Source: Casuarina equisetifolia (taxonomy: Eukaryota; Streptophyta; Magnoliopsida; Fagales; Casuarinaceae). Taken from it: a DNA stretch of 64,000 nt. Below, in pieces: positions 48,261-62,109 of this stretch (position 1 is its first letter; each line of letters starts with the position of its first letter). The notes below the pieces were generated by a model. The model did not search any database. It worked only from the letters and a program-made list of their open reading frames with translations, and was not told where the DNA came from. The position numbers were made by a program, and so were the translations under genes. The stretch covers positions 10,877,884 to 10,941,883 of the forward strand of contig CM052356.1 in assembly GCA_028551475.1 (NCBI GenBank), written 5' to 3'.

Positions 48261-50150
48261 AATACCCATAATTTTTTTTAACTAATAATACAAGAACTAA
48301 TGTCAAGCTTAATTAATATGTTAATTACAAATTCACCAAACTACAATAACATATCCACTATAAGATAGTATGATGTGTTCATAACACAATTTTATAAGAG
48401 ATGATATAAGAAAATGACAACATACGGTAATTTTGTGGATGAAAATTAACAATTAATGATTTGATAAATGTATAATACTCTAACAAGTAAAAATATCAAG
48501 TTTCAAAACCCAAGAAGGTTCTTAACAAAACTGCAATAATGAAATTAAATCTCTCTTTCCATTCATGACTTTATAAGCATTAGCTTATCACAAAGAGCTG
48601 GAGATGCCATTTATTTATATATTCATCTAAGATTTTCATAAACTATTGTTTGGAATAATTAACACACATACAACATTTATGCGACCCAAAGAATCACTCC
48701 GTTTAGAGAAGAAATTAGATACATAGTCGCAACTCTGAATAATGAAATCTATACAAAACAAGACATGATACAATATGTACATAAAATTAAAATAAAGCTC
48801 CATTATCCGGTAATCCACCAACCGGTCTTTGTCCCAATTCCCCTAGTACCGGCATACAACAAAATGAACTTGACAGGTCTCCCCAAAAGTCTCGGGAGTC
48901 CAAATTGCATCTTTTAAGTATTTCTGACATGCTTCAAAATACCAAAGCATTACAAAGTCACTACTAGCAGCTTGAGGCTTCCTTTTGTTTAAGAGGTCTT
49001 AAGTTTGAAACTCAATTCTCATTTACTCTTTACCTAGTTAAAAGGAAAAAGTATTCCATACATTAGGAGATGAAGGGTCAAGCAAGTACAGCACAGTAAG
49101 ACAATGAGCAGCCAACGGAATTTCCTAATGCTCCACCTGAATTCATCTAGAATGAACCTTTTTTGCAGACCAGAATAGAAAAATCAATATTGGTTTCAGA
49201 GTGTTTTTCTATTCAAGTTTCAAACCCGGGTACAAACCGACTCTTTTGATTCTGAATTCTGACCCAAATGGAATTGAAACCTTGGCTCTCCACCCCAACT
49301 GAACTGAACGGGGATGGATAACCTATTAAACCGAATCAACGTCGAAGGATGTCAAACGATGGTCAGTTTGGTTGACATTAAGTTTTGTGGGCCACAGACT
49401 TCAGTGGCTTCACGAAACCATAAAATAGTTCATAAATTAACACCATCCATCATTCCGGAGAAGAAAATAAACAAAACCCACTTGATCAAGTGAAACCGTC
49501 AACAAACAGTCTGCGGAATAAAGAGGCCAAAAACATTTTCATTCTGAGGGTGAATAGTGTTCCCGACACCTGGGTAAGAAGTAATAGACTGCAAAATATG
49601 CGCCCTAAGTGGCTCAATCCCACCATCCTAAGGGAGCAGCAGTCCTCATATGCAGCAATAGCTTACCACTGATGTCTCCAGCATGCATATGATCAGAACC
49701 TGATTGGTTTAGTCAGTTTGGTCGAGGACAACCTTTTGTTTTTTATTAACAGCGCTTCCACAGGCCACTAATCCTTCGTCTTGGCACAAAACCAATGTCC
49801 CAATTAAAAGTACTACCTTTACGAATCTTATTTAGTTGTTTATTATAATTAACGACACTTGGACAACACAAGAAAAGAATTGTAGCTACCTAGTTGCACT
49901 ATATCTCTCCACTTTGATACTATTTGATCCGCATAAAAGCCAACAGGAAAACAAGACTACATATGCATGTATGAAAGTGCCAGCATTTGCATTTGCACAC
50001 GTGACAGGAAAAGACATAGAGCAAGAGAGAGGAGAGAGAGAGTGAGGGATAGGAAGCTTAACTATACAAACTCAAATGACTTCAACTTGTCCTTTGAAAG
50101 ACGACGTTCTTCTTATCTTTGAAATGAACTATAACATCAGTGATGCTTCA
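48261..50150. other. Intergenic, 3' side of the zinc-knuckle gene
   Basis: No supported gene. A possible SINE scrap lies at about 48965-49030 (AGTTTGAAACTC resembles box B). Further 3' exons or 3' UTR of the zinc-knuckle gene may lie here, but I could not identify any. Confidence 0.4.
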
Positions 50151-53100
50151 TCATGCAAAATAGCGTTTCCTGCTTCCATCCACCCCCGTAGCTAATGCCA
50201 GCTCATTGACTCCACGGAACTTAACGCATTCCTTGATTGATGAACCTTGATAAGATTCTGAACTTGCTCTATTCACTATAATTATGCTGTAAAGTAGTAA
50301 ATGGTTATGACTTACAGATCCTACATGGCCAGACCGGCCACAGCTGTAACAAGAAGGTTGTCTTGGACTTTCATCCCGAGTATTCACACAACAGAGATGT
50401 CCAAAACTCTTGCACAGATAACACTGAATTTTCTGCCCACGGAAAAAATAATAATAGCCAGAAACAGAATTCGAGAATCAGTCCAAAGCAACAGTTCCAG
50501 TGTGCAACATAATAAGCAGGAGAAAAGAGAGAAGGTCCATTGGAAAGAAAAGGATCGCAGAAAGCAACATTCAGATCACCCTACTCACCTTGAGATCATC
50601 CGGAGCATATGCATTCCTACATGAAAACATGCTATGCCCTGAACCCCCACATCTTAGACAAATATTAGAACTTTCATTGTCTTCATGCTGTTTCGCCAAA
50701 CAATCTTTTGCAGTGTGACTTTTCGCTTTCCAAACAAAGGATTGGCCCTAATGAGAGGTAAAGGATGCACTTTAGTATTCAGCAAACCAATCCAAGCAAC
50801 TTTTGCAAGATTGTGCCCTGAGCTTACCATATAATCGAGATTCATTAAGTTACTTTTTGTAATCACCTTAATTTGCTAATAGAGTAAAAATTGACACGCC
50901 CTTTAATGGATTCTTATCCCTTTTTTTCAGAAAACAGCTAGTATATTTTCAATACTCTTTGGTAGTCTTGAACACCAAGACTAGAGCAAATTGATCTGTA
51001 ATTACAGATTCGCAAAGAGAAAATTTCCTTGTTATATCTGTATCTATAAGAAGTCTAAAATCTGAAGGAGAACATAAATCTTCTTCAAGACCATAGGCAT
51101 TAGGATTACTATTTTCTAATTAATCCAGTTTGATATAATCTTCATAAAGATTTAGCTTACGTTTAGCATGACATATACTTTGATTCAACATAGTTATACC
51201 AGATCCTACAGTTAAGAATCAGATTACAGATAGGACATATGAACAAAGTCCAATTTTTGTCACCGTCCAGATAGCATAATAAGTACAAGTACCTCAAGTT
51301 AGCCACTGTTCACATAGCATAATAGGAACATGTACCTCAAGCATTTGCTTCTGTTTTTTCAAAGAAGAAATTTTTAACACAATGTGGAGCTGCATTGATT
51401 AGAAAGATCAGACAATAGAAAGAAAAGGTGAGACCAGAATATGAACCATAAAGTTACTCCAAATTTTTATGTGTGTCAAGTTTAGTATGCTTTACAGTAA
51501 ATTACAGGCCAACCTCCGGACAGTTCAAACATTTGGCATGATCGGATCAACAACAGAGTATAGGATGGTTGTCCACAGGCTTAGACGGCACGCATTTAAT
51601 TCAGGGTCTATCCTTAACAGCTTAAGATTTTAGGACTTGATGATTCTACAATAGATTAATCATTTAAGGAAGGCTCTTGTAAGAAACTCCAGCTATTAGA
51701 AATAGTATCCATCACCTGTTTGCAAGCTCTCCAAGTATGATCAAAACGTGCACAAATGAAGCATGGCCTCTTTTGCCACTGCGGTTGATGCCTTACAATT
51801 GTATTACATTCTTCTCTACGACTGCTTCCAAGGCGCCAGCAGTAGTCTGGAGGGTCAAAGTATCTTGGTCTCCACTAGAAGATGATATAATCAGGCAAAA
51901 GCATGAGATTATAATGACAAATGACATTTCCAATTGGAAATAAAATATTTAAGTTTCAACTCACAAGTGGTCTCCATGGCATTATCTTGTAATTCCTCCC
52001 TACAGATTCTTTTTCCAACAGAAATGCACTCTCTAGACCTTGATTTTTGGCAGGTTGCTTCTCTTCCCTCACCATATTAACCTAAAATCAGAAAATTGTG
52101 AGCAAATTATACAGAAGACTCAACTCAAAATTTGGAAATAAAGGCCAAACAGCACCACCTAAACAACCTCTTTTATCTTGAGTAGGACACCCATGAAGCC
52201 ACAAACAACTCTCTTCGGTATATCATGATTTAGTCTATAGCTACAAAAATCTCACCATTCCTATTTCGACTTGCATCCATTGTTTCCATCAAATGACTCC
52301 TAGAGTCTCCTCTTTTACTGCAAGGAAATAGTATTACCAAGGGTATAGAATCCCCTCTTCCAGTACAAAGTCTCAATGATTCTTCTTATTCTCAATAGGT
52401 TGTGATCAGCCCTCACCCTAAGTTTCATTAGTCCAACATTTTAGTTTGTAGATGTGTGTTTCTTTTCCCCCTTTGGAATGATTTTTGAGTAATTAAATAC
52501 CCAAATTGCTTTTGTTGTAATAAGCGATAAGTACCCACCTAATTTCTATTTTCATTGATTGTAATAACTACCACATCAGAAGGGGCATTCTGCTTCCCAT
52601 TTACCATTAGCAATATAACCTAATTCAGCTCGTAAAATTCTACTTTTCACATATACTTTACTCTCTACTTCCAAAAAATAAGAGAGCATATTGCAACCAA
52701 TCAAAATAATTAAGTCTGTCTAATCTCATAGTTATCCTCCATAACAATACTGATTATAGAAGGAGAACATCCATTGGTACAGATGAAGGAAAAAATCCTA
52801 AGAATAAATTGAAGATTTTCAGACATGGATCCTGCCCCATTGGCAATAAATGCATACTCTAAGTAACAGCAAGGACTGGGCGGTTCTCCTCCACACAGCT
52901 GACATCTATTCTTTTCTATCTTTATTTCCCTAAGAAACAAACAATCTAATAAAATAAAGAACATGAAGAGAAGACAAAAGGAGTGAAAGATGGAATTCTA
53001 TTCTTCCTTGATACATTTACTTACATGCGTTTAAAGAAACTTAACACTTATTCTTATGAAAATGTTGTTAACGCAGATTACAATAGAAATGACAGCAAAT

Positions 53101-56100
53101 CAGGGAAAATGGCAGGAAACTCAGACAAAAAAAATCAGGCAGAAGTTCAATAAGTTTCTTCATTAAACAACACTATTATGTGGTCCATTACCACAGAGGT
53201 TCCTTGATGCACTGTAATTTCACTTGCCTTAACTGTACTCCTCTACTTTCTTAGGGTATTAGCATGTCACGAGGTGAATACTAAAGCTTTGATAATTCCA
53301 CAGATTGTGTAATCAATCAATAGCATCTTCAGTAAGTATGTCATTTTAGATACAACAACAGTGCATTGCAGTTTTTAATTGCTTAATAATACCGCATGGC
53401 AAAATAAGGTTTGAACATTTTACAAGACAATATAAGGTTTGAACATTTTACAAGAAATGGCAACCCATAGCAACCAATCTATTTTCTTTCCACTAATTGA
53501 ACTCAGTCTCAGAACTAAGAAAATTGAGAAAATGAAACAATGAAATCATTTGCAACGTTTTCAATCAAACCAAATTTTGAATGCAGATATTTATCTGAGA
53601 ACGCCACCCAACCATGCAGCATGTGATTCATAACTGCATGTCACACAAAGCATCTAGCAGCACAGTCTCGCTGTCCCCACATCCCACTAGCACAACAGAT
53701 CCTCCAACACATAGTCAAACATAAGCCAAAACCACAGAACCCAAGAATCAAAGAAAATGTCCAAAACACAATAAAAGCCTACCCGTAGCAGATCACATTC
53801 AAGCCTTACATGTTGGTTGCATACCATGTTCACAATGGTACCCTGGTGTTGCAAGACAGTCCATGGGACCACCCCCAGCCACTAGCAGCTACTAGGTTCC
53901 CCTGAAGGGCTGTATAATACCAGCTTTGAAGGCCCAACGAAGCCTGGGGGAATCTATTACTGCCCCAACCATCGTACCAAGGCTGGTGGAAAGCCTGACG
54001 TAAAGCATTCCCTTGAATACATCACCCACTATTAATTTGCTTGAGTAAGCATAAAGCCTGTAAAATGACTAAACACATCCCTTCATCTTGACTGCACTCA
54101 ATTAGTCCAGCCACACATCTCGCCCAGGTGCCTGCTGAGACACTTACTACCCTGAAGAAACTGAGAACTAGGGAGTAACTCATGGTTTGACAATTGGATT
54201 TCATCATAATTTCTGGTGATATAACATTGAATAGTTTTTCTATAATTATTTGTTGCTACCTCTGATGTCAAGGTAATGAAACATTTACCAGAGATGTAAG
54301 TGTCAAGGATTCACTTTCTTTGATAATACTTGCTTTCAGGTTTTTCCCTTCAATTGAAATTTTACAAATAGCTAGAGGATAATAAATTTCTTGGTGCTAT
54401 AATCTCTAAATTTTTCAACTCACACTAGTTTCTTTCATGGTTAGATTTTCATTCTCACCACAAGGAGACAAAAAGTGGTTACTGATGAAATTGTTTTCTC
54501 CAGTCTGCAGACTGGATTAGAGCATCACTTCACCTCATTCTTTTCCATCATAACCCTTCCCTTTTCAAAAGTAGAATGAGCTTTGGAGCTTATTTTTTAA
54601 CTTCTTCAACGGAGAACTAAAAGCAAAATTGAGGGTTAGTTGGCAAACTTTTAGAATACTTATTTTGCCTCTCAGATGCTGAAAGTGCTTCAACTTCCAG
54701 TTATCCAGACAGATTTTGAAACATGACCTCCAACACTAATAGAAGTTTTGAAAACAAATTCACAAAGTTTTCATGAAACAAAACACATCTCATATAACAC
54801 ATTTCACTCTTGGATAAAGCATATGCTCATTTTTTTCTTATCTGAAGCCAACCTTAACACATATAAAAACACACACACACCAAAAAAAAAAAAAGGGTAG
54901 AAAGAGGTGTGACAGCCCAGGTTACTGCAAATTCTTTAGCGACCCTGCTGTGGCTACCACCGAATTTGTACAGCAACCAAATGGCGACCACCAATCTGTC
55001 TAGTGGCAGCCACCTCCTGTAAAGGCTAGCTCAAGCATGCCATTTATTCTTTTTCGTTTCTTTTTTTCTGTTTGAAAAATTTTATCAAATGAGTTTTCTT
55101 TTGTAGTCTCCATGTATAACATTTTTAATTGCACCTATAACCAAAACAATTCCCAACTTTTCACCTTTTACAAAACTCTTTTCAAAAAAACTCTCAAACT
55201 TTACCAAATCAACCCTAAATCTTTTCTCTAGTCTTAGCTTTGACCTTTTATTTTGAATGGTTAGCTCTCTTCATCATGATATTGAAGTTTAGATCTTTGA
55301 TTTCCACAAAGCACAGTGCTTAGCAATGATCAATCTCCTTCCCCACAACTCCAACCCCATTCCCCCTTAAAACACTCCTCTCACTCCCTTTTCAGAAACC
55401 TTAAATCATCAACCTCATTAAGGAAAAACAATGAAAGCCACTGACAGGAACCACTATGTGATACTTATAAATTAAGAGAAAAAGAATGAAAAAGATCATA
55501 TATCCTGTACCTGCCATATTATGGTAAAGAAGTAAGAAACACATATGACTAGGGAATACATCCAGTAATTGCTAACTGTTCTTACGCAATCCTTCAAATT
55601 GAGGGAAAATTTAACAAGCCATTCAAGCAGAAATTTTATATTATATGATATTTTCAGTTACCTTAGTTGAGGCAGCTTCCAATGCTTCTGCTGTTTCTGC
55701 TGCTTGAACTCTAGATGACTGTCCCACATCTTCCATGGCATCAACCTGTACCAAGTCAATTGTGGGGTGGGGGGGGGGGTGGGGGAAAGGAACACTTGAT
55801 TTGGTGCTATTGAACTATAGTGCTGCAGTAACAACACACCACCGGTTTCTAAGGCAAAACTGATCAAATTCAATCACAGTTTCCTCTTCACAGAAAACCA
55901 TTACACTGCCATAGAGATTCATGTTACCATTCAAGATAGTGAAGCTTGTAAAGCAAGGGAACAGGTAACAACAATTAAGCTGAACTTGAGCTCCTTCTAA
56001 CCAAAGAAAAATAGAAAGCAGTAAAAAGTTATGTGGATAAATCATGAGGAACCGAAGATGGGTCACATGTTAAGGAATTGTGGAGGACACAACATACAGT

Positions 56101-58932
56101 TACATAATAAACCCAAAAATTCCCCTGGATGAAATAAAAAAGAGGAAGAGAAGGCCAGGGATTCAATGCGTATGGCCCTGGAGTCAGAGTGGGATAATGG
56201 GCAGGCTTATCAAGCTGAGACTCTCAGAACAAAAAGACAGAAACAGTTGTCGTTGTCAATTATTTCCGAAGAGGAATAAAGGCTGAATAGATTATCATGT
56301 TGTACTTTCCAGTACCCAATAGCTGACCTGATTGTGCTCTTTGTTTTAATACAGTTTTTGTTTCTTTGTCTTTCTGTACAGGAAAGAAAAAATTACAAAG
56401 ACACAAGTTTCAATACCCATCATAAATGCACTCCCACAAAACATATACATACAAGTTCAGATGGAAACAATCATTGGGGGCAGATATATTGTCCATCAGT
56501 ACTCTTTCTTAATTCAATTTTTCTTTTTCCGAACAAAGCAAGTCAGCTCTTATTTATTTGTGACATCTCAAGTATTGAAAAAAAGAAAACAATAATTTTT
56601 TAATACTATTAAATAGAGACGTCAATTTCCTATTATTCTAAAGACTGGGCATAAAAATGCAAACAAATGAAGGACAAAGAGCTCATCAAGGAACTGCAAC
56701 TCAGAAGGCAGTAAAAATTGAAAAGTCAATTTTATCATATTGTCTTCAGTGAATTTTCTATTCTTCAATATTTGTCAAAAACCAAAAATCAGAAGGAACA
56801 GAAAAGTAAATAAATCAATGCAAATGAAAAAAGAATGGTGAAAGACCCACATACCAACACTTCCTCTTGAACATCACATAAAATCTTTTCCTTCCCATTC
56901 CTTAACCGCTTCTTCTTCTTGCTCTTCAAGAGAGCCTCTTCCTCGCACATTGACCTGAGGTTGTCGGAGCCAGTCAGATCTAAATTGACTCCATCTTTAT
57001 TTTCAAATTTTCTCTTCTTCATATCATTTGCATCTTCTTCTTCAGTGCTTGATATCAGAATTGTAGGATTTTCTCTTTCTTGCTGCATATTTCCCGATAC
57101 TATTTCCCCTGATCTTTCTGCCTTCTTATTTTCCTGTCAAATAATTGACATAATGAGTGTGCCATTGATTACTTGAATGCAGCTAATGACTCAGACTGTC
57201 AAAAAATTCTCAACTTAGCAACATTTCTTCTGGTGCAACTGACAAAAAGAAAAAAAAAGTTGATGCAAGAAGCTTAGTGGTTCAATTCAGATAAGCCTTT
57301 GAATGGAACAATTGAAGGACAACATCTGCATGAGATTTCTTTCTTTTCTTTGCTTCTTGTTCTTTGTTAAAGTAATTTACGCAAATTCAAAACTTCCATA
57401 TAATTAATTGCAATCTCCAAGAAGAATAAAAAAGAAAGTGGTCTAAGAGAGATACCGACGATTGTTCAAATGGAGGAAGAAAGCCCAGGAAGTGACTTCT
57501 CCAAGGGCATATGTCTAACGGTCATTGTCATCTGGTTTCTTACAGCTTAGCTGATTTTTTATTTTTAATATACTAATATGTTGTGGCTCCACATTAAGAG
57601 AGACGACTTAAAGAAATAAAGGAAATTCCAATAACAGATGAATATGAGTACACAGACGCACTTCAACTCAAAATAAGGCTGTGTCGCGTGTCCATTGCTG
57701 CAGCTAGTCCTAATCCAATAAGCAAGGCTTCATACTCAGCTTTGCTTTTCCTAATGGGAAATTAAGTCGGAATGCATGGTGAGAAACTAGATCATCAGGA
57801 CAAGTAAAACAATACCTGCTCCCGAATCCCTTGAGGCACATGGGTTTCTTAAATCATGGCTGCATCTTTTGCAGATACTTCTATTTATCTTATTTTATTT
57901 TATTTCATTTTGTGTCTTTCTTACGAAAGCTTTCCTAGCCTGCCCCTACCAGCTTGCACCGTCAGAAGCCACAGCACAGTCCGCTTATGAATAACCAAAC
58001 GCATTGTGCAAAAGAGAATTATTATTATTAATTTTTTTTTTTTAGCTTTATTGACGAGAATTCGTATGTATTTGAACACCAGTCACGAAGGTGTAAAAGC
58101 CGAATAAAATTATCTTTCCTATGAAGCACACGAGCCAATACAAAGAACAAAACAAAAAAAGAATATAAGAAACAGAGAGGCCCACGTACAGATGGTTTCT
58201 CCTGAGCATAGCTTAAAGCGTTTCTTCCCTTCTTTTTCTTCTTTTTTGACTTCCTTGTCCTGAGATTCTCGGCTTCCATCATGGCTCTGAGGTTGTCGAA
58301 ACCCGTAAGGTCTGCAATCACTCTGTACTCATCTTCATATTTTCTCTTCTTCAATTTGCTTGCATCTCCATCTTCACTGCTTGTTATCAGTATCAGAGGT
58401 TTCTCATTATTCATAATCACAATCTCCTCGGCTTTCCTCTCCTGTAAAATGACGTAAAATCTAATTCAAACAATTAGAATGATCTTTTGATAAAATGGAA
58501 ATTTGAGGAAAAAAGAAATAAAAGAGATCACTTGGTTATGGGGTTCCAAGTTCTGACAGCCAAGTCACCTAGATGTTCTCGCTAGTACAATCCCCAGGTA
58601 CTTCACCACTATTCTCACTTGCTCTTCCTCAGTAACCAAACAAGAAAACTTTTTTAAGAAAAAAATGAAACAGAGATTGACCCACATACAGTATGTTTCT
58701 TCTTCATTTTCTTTCTCTCCCTTCGCTCCCTTCTCTTCTTCCTCATGAAATTCTCCGCCTCCATCATAGCCCTAAGGTTGTCAAAACCAGTCAGATCCGA
58801 GATCAGCCTGGACTCTTCGTACTTCCGATTCCTTGCGTTGGTTGCCTTCCCTTCATCGTCACCGCTATCAACTAAGAATATAGGCACGTCCATGGCTGGA
58901 CGCAACTCAGAGCACCACCGAGTCTCTACCAC
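50151..58932 (-). CDS. CCHC zinc-knuckle protein with triplicated N-terminal motif (3' end uncertain)
   Basis: Related to plant zinc-knuckle (CCHC) proteins such as At3g43590, presumed nucleic-acid binding. Exons: 58690-58932, 58190-58441, 56855-57133, 55662-55745, 51965-52081, 51716-51874, 50589-50747, then 50316-50432. All introns are GT-AG and phase 0; these give 470 codons. Exons 1-3 each carry an acidic run, a K-R-K-Y/F-E basic patch and DLTGFDNLRAMMEAEN or a variant, then a lysine-rich tail that looks like a nuclear signal. Exon 6 has RYFDPPD and the knuckle CFICARFDHTWRAC (363-376); exon 7 has CLRCGGSGHSMFSC (408-421); exon 8 has CYLCKSFGHLCC and CYSCGRSGHVG. Two expected knuckles are eroded (CWRLGSSRREEC; SFVWKAKSHTAKDC). 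No phase-0 exon 9 restores the last cysteine; reading through exon 8 reaches a stop at 50151 (524 codons). An alternative start is Met-14 (58893). Confidence 0.75.
53404..53455. repeat. Direct repeat of about 24 bp in a zinc-knuckle intron
   Basis: ATAAGGTTTGAACATTTTAC occurs twice, 28 bp apart, each followed by AAGA. Confidence 0.85.
55759..55793 (+). repeat. G-rich tract (C-rich in the transcript) near the exon 4 acceptor
   Basis: The plus strand has GTGGGGTGGGGGGGGGGGTG followed by GGGGAAAGG. In the minus-strand transcript this is a C-rich pyrimidine tract 14-48 nt upstream of the 3' splice site of exon 4 (acceptor at 55746). Confidence 0.85.
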
Positions 58933-60150
58933 CGGCCGTGTCTGCGCTTCATTTGTATTTGTTGATCTTCTCGGAGATGGGAGGGGCTCAAACCCGGCGG
59001 ATGCCGAGTTACTAACGACTCGTGGCCCTCACTTGAAATTTTTCAACCATTTTGATATTTGGTATATCAACCAATTTACGGTAATAACAAGTTATAAGGG
59101 ACTCATGCAATAACACCTTATTTGGTATTCGCCATTTTGATATTTGATATATAAAATATATGTTAATTTTTTATTATGCTCAATTTTGTTATTATTAATA
59201 AATTTTATAGATGTTATTTTTATTTAAAAAACATATGCTAATATTTATTAATGAGTCTACTGTTAAAACTGAGTCTTTTTTTTTTTTTTGGGTCTATTTC
59301 CCAAATTCACCACCGGGTTATCATTAAGCAGATGAACCTTAATTAAAGAAACAAGCATACTAAAGCGATAAACGAAGGAAGACAAAGGGAGGACACGATC
59401 ACGAGAAAAGCCTACTCACTGGGGTTGACAAAAAGCAGCGATGCTTAACCTCCGTATACCTCCTCTACTTTCTTGATTTGAAGGGAAGAGTCTTCAAGTT
59501 GTAGCAGAAGACGACAAGCACGAGGGAAAAGCAAGTCAACCTGGAGCCCTCACATTAATAACCAGATTATAGGCTAAAGATGAAACTCTCTATTAGAATT
59601 TCTTTTTTCTATCTTACAATCTTATTTCTTATTAAGAAAGTAAGAAATCGAAGTCAAATCATACATAATGAAGACCCTTACCTTAAAACCCTAAATATAT
59701 TACCCATGTTTTTAATAAACCTAAAATACTTTAAAACCCAATAATCTTTAAAAGACCGAAATAATGTCATTTAATTCGCATAATTTATTATCTCATCCTC
59801 GTCATAGGTAATGACAAAACACCCCCCTCCCGTTAAATCATTGTGTTCAAGGATTTGGCTCCTTCCCATCATTTGCTTCTTCCACCCTTTGTTTATTGTT
59901 CATCACATATGGTTCATTTTCTATACACTAATATTCACAAGAGTAAGACTTTCTAATCGATGCAACAAAGTTGTAGTTCTTTGTTTCCTGTTATCTTACC
60001 CCAAGTCATTTTCCTTCTAGTAGAAGTCAACATCAAAGCTCAAAGTAAGCTGTTTAAGGTTGGTTAGGATCTTAGTAATAACTCTAGTGGCATACTTTTG
60101 AGTGTGCTTAAGCCATCCTGATTCTTAACAAGGCAAAGCAGCTCCTTCAT
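58933..60150. other. Zinc-knuckle gene upstream region, no gene seen
   Basis: Promoter side of the zinc-knuckle gene. CCATTTTGATATTTG recurs 85 bp apart (59047 and 59132). No convincing coding sequence. Confidence 0.5.
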
Positions 60151-60189
60151 GACCTACCGCTATAAGGCTTGGTGAACTCCGATGACTCT

Positions 60190-60318
60190 CCAAAACCCTT
60201 TTTTAGGCTTAACTAAGGTAATTGTGTTGTTCAATATTTAAGGATTAAGTATCAACACACTGGTGTAGATTTCCTCCCTAAGGCCACTAGGAAGACACTT
60301 GTGAAATGTCTCTTTATT
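60190..60318 (-). pseudogene. Gypsy gag fragment, minus strand
   Basis: With one stop, the minus strand reads CLPSGLREEIYTSVLILNP and then TITLVKPKKG, resembling the gag stretch C-F-x-x-G-L-R-E-E-I-R-x-D-V ... A-x-x-L-A-K. It is opposite in orientation to the element at 62-64 kb. Confidence 0.4.
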
Positions 60319-62100
60319 ATACCCTTATTTGTTATTAATACCGATGATTTCAAGATCTCAAATTGTTTTTTGTACTTCTCAACCACTACTTGTTTAACAT
60401 AACTTATGAATTCCAATTATATTATCCTATGCACCATAATCAAATCTTATACATACTAGTTTCACAAATTATGAATATTTTACCAAATCATATGGTTAAT
60501 TGGAATGTTTGGAACCATCTATTCACCTTATTCTCAATTAAATTGTAACATACTAAACTTGAAAATCATGTCAAACTACAATGTACATAGAATTAAGTTG
60601 GAAAAACTTTCCATACTTTACAATCCATTTTCTAAAATAGTAATTTATTGTATAAATGTTAACAAAATCCAAGCCTCTTTTATTCCATATATTTTTGCTC
60701 TTGTCGTAGGGGAGAAAGGAGCCTTAATGGTGGTGTTAGCAACTGTTTACACTTGAATTGAGCACCTCGAGATTGTGCCAACTTTGTCTCATTCTCTTAG
60801 TTTCACAATAGTAGCTATGCAATTATGACTTGGCAATTTTAGGTGGTGGAAATCCCCTTGTCACACTATTACTATGGCCACGACATTTTGGTGGCCAACT
60901 TGTTCGCCCTTGGGGTTGGTTCCTCCAAGCTACACCTTAAGGGACATATAGTTCAAGTGAGGTTCCTCTCCTTCCATTTTGATAGGTTGATTTGAGTAGT
61001 GTGTCATGGTTTTGAGATGCACGAGTGAGGCTTCAAAGAGGTAGGCCTAACAAAAGTCACTTAATAGGAAGAACATTTAAAAAGTGTGGCATGAAGTCAA
61101 GTTTAGAGAGAAAAACTTAGTTTCTTAGGTCACAAACCCTATGGCAATGTGTTTTAGGTATAGGAATAAGGTAATGTAATGCTATTTGTAGCTTGATGGA
61201 GACCTGTACAAACTATTACTAGAAATAACTGGGTATTTGAGTGGCAATTTGGCACTTCGTGCACATAATTATTTTATGAGCTCCATGGAAATAAGGATCA
61301 ATTCCTTAAAATGTAGGGTGCAGGAAAATTTAAGACCACGTGTAATTTTATGTTGGAGAACCAATAGTTAATATTAGCCCACTATAAGCATTAGGTAAGA
61401 GAAAACAAGTCCAACAATTATTGGATAAGCCATTATTAGAGATTAGGTTCAGCCAACCTAACAAAAACTATAGCCAATCTATTATGTATTTTAAGAAGAA
61501 GCCTAAATGGAGAAGTCCTCGAGCCATGTCAATAACCCAAGTTCCTTTAGCTACTCTAAAATCCATTGTATCTGCAGAACGATAATGTGTAAAAAGAGTC
61601 AAAGTAGAACACTAAATAAAAAGTTCTAGCCCAACAAAAAGAAGGACAAAGAGCATCTAGGAATGTATGTTATAATATGTGATTTCTTTGTAATAACCCA
61701 TGCTTTTGTTATAGCATGCATTATACTAGGAACTAAGACCTATTCTCAATGTATTAGCATAATGGCATAAAGAAGCATGGTATACAAGCTATTTTGTAAG
61801 TTTGTATCAGGCATGAATGAATTCTGCATTGATATCAAGGTTTATTCTCCCTTCTAAGATCACATTAGAGGTTACAATCTCCCTTTATAAAGTTATAGAA
61901 GTTTCCTTTCAGTAAGTCACCATAAATACAGGAGGGAAAAAGTTTATCCCTTTAAAACTACAAGACTTCTCAATTCAAAGGCCATTAACTTGATCCCATT
62001 AGAAAGACGTTAATAAAGCGGTACCAAAGCTTATAATGGTTTATGATAGGATTAAGTGCATAGAATCTAAGGAAAACGGGGTTAGAAAGAAGGCTCAATG
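60319..62100. other. AT-rich repeat-like DNA, no gene seen
   Basis: No intact frame or clear LTR pair was found. It may include the 5' LTR of the Gypsy relic that follows, but I could not place a boundary or primer-binding site. Confidence 0.4.
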
Positions 62101-62109
62101 AGTTATTGG

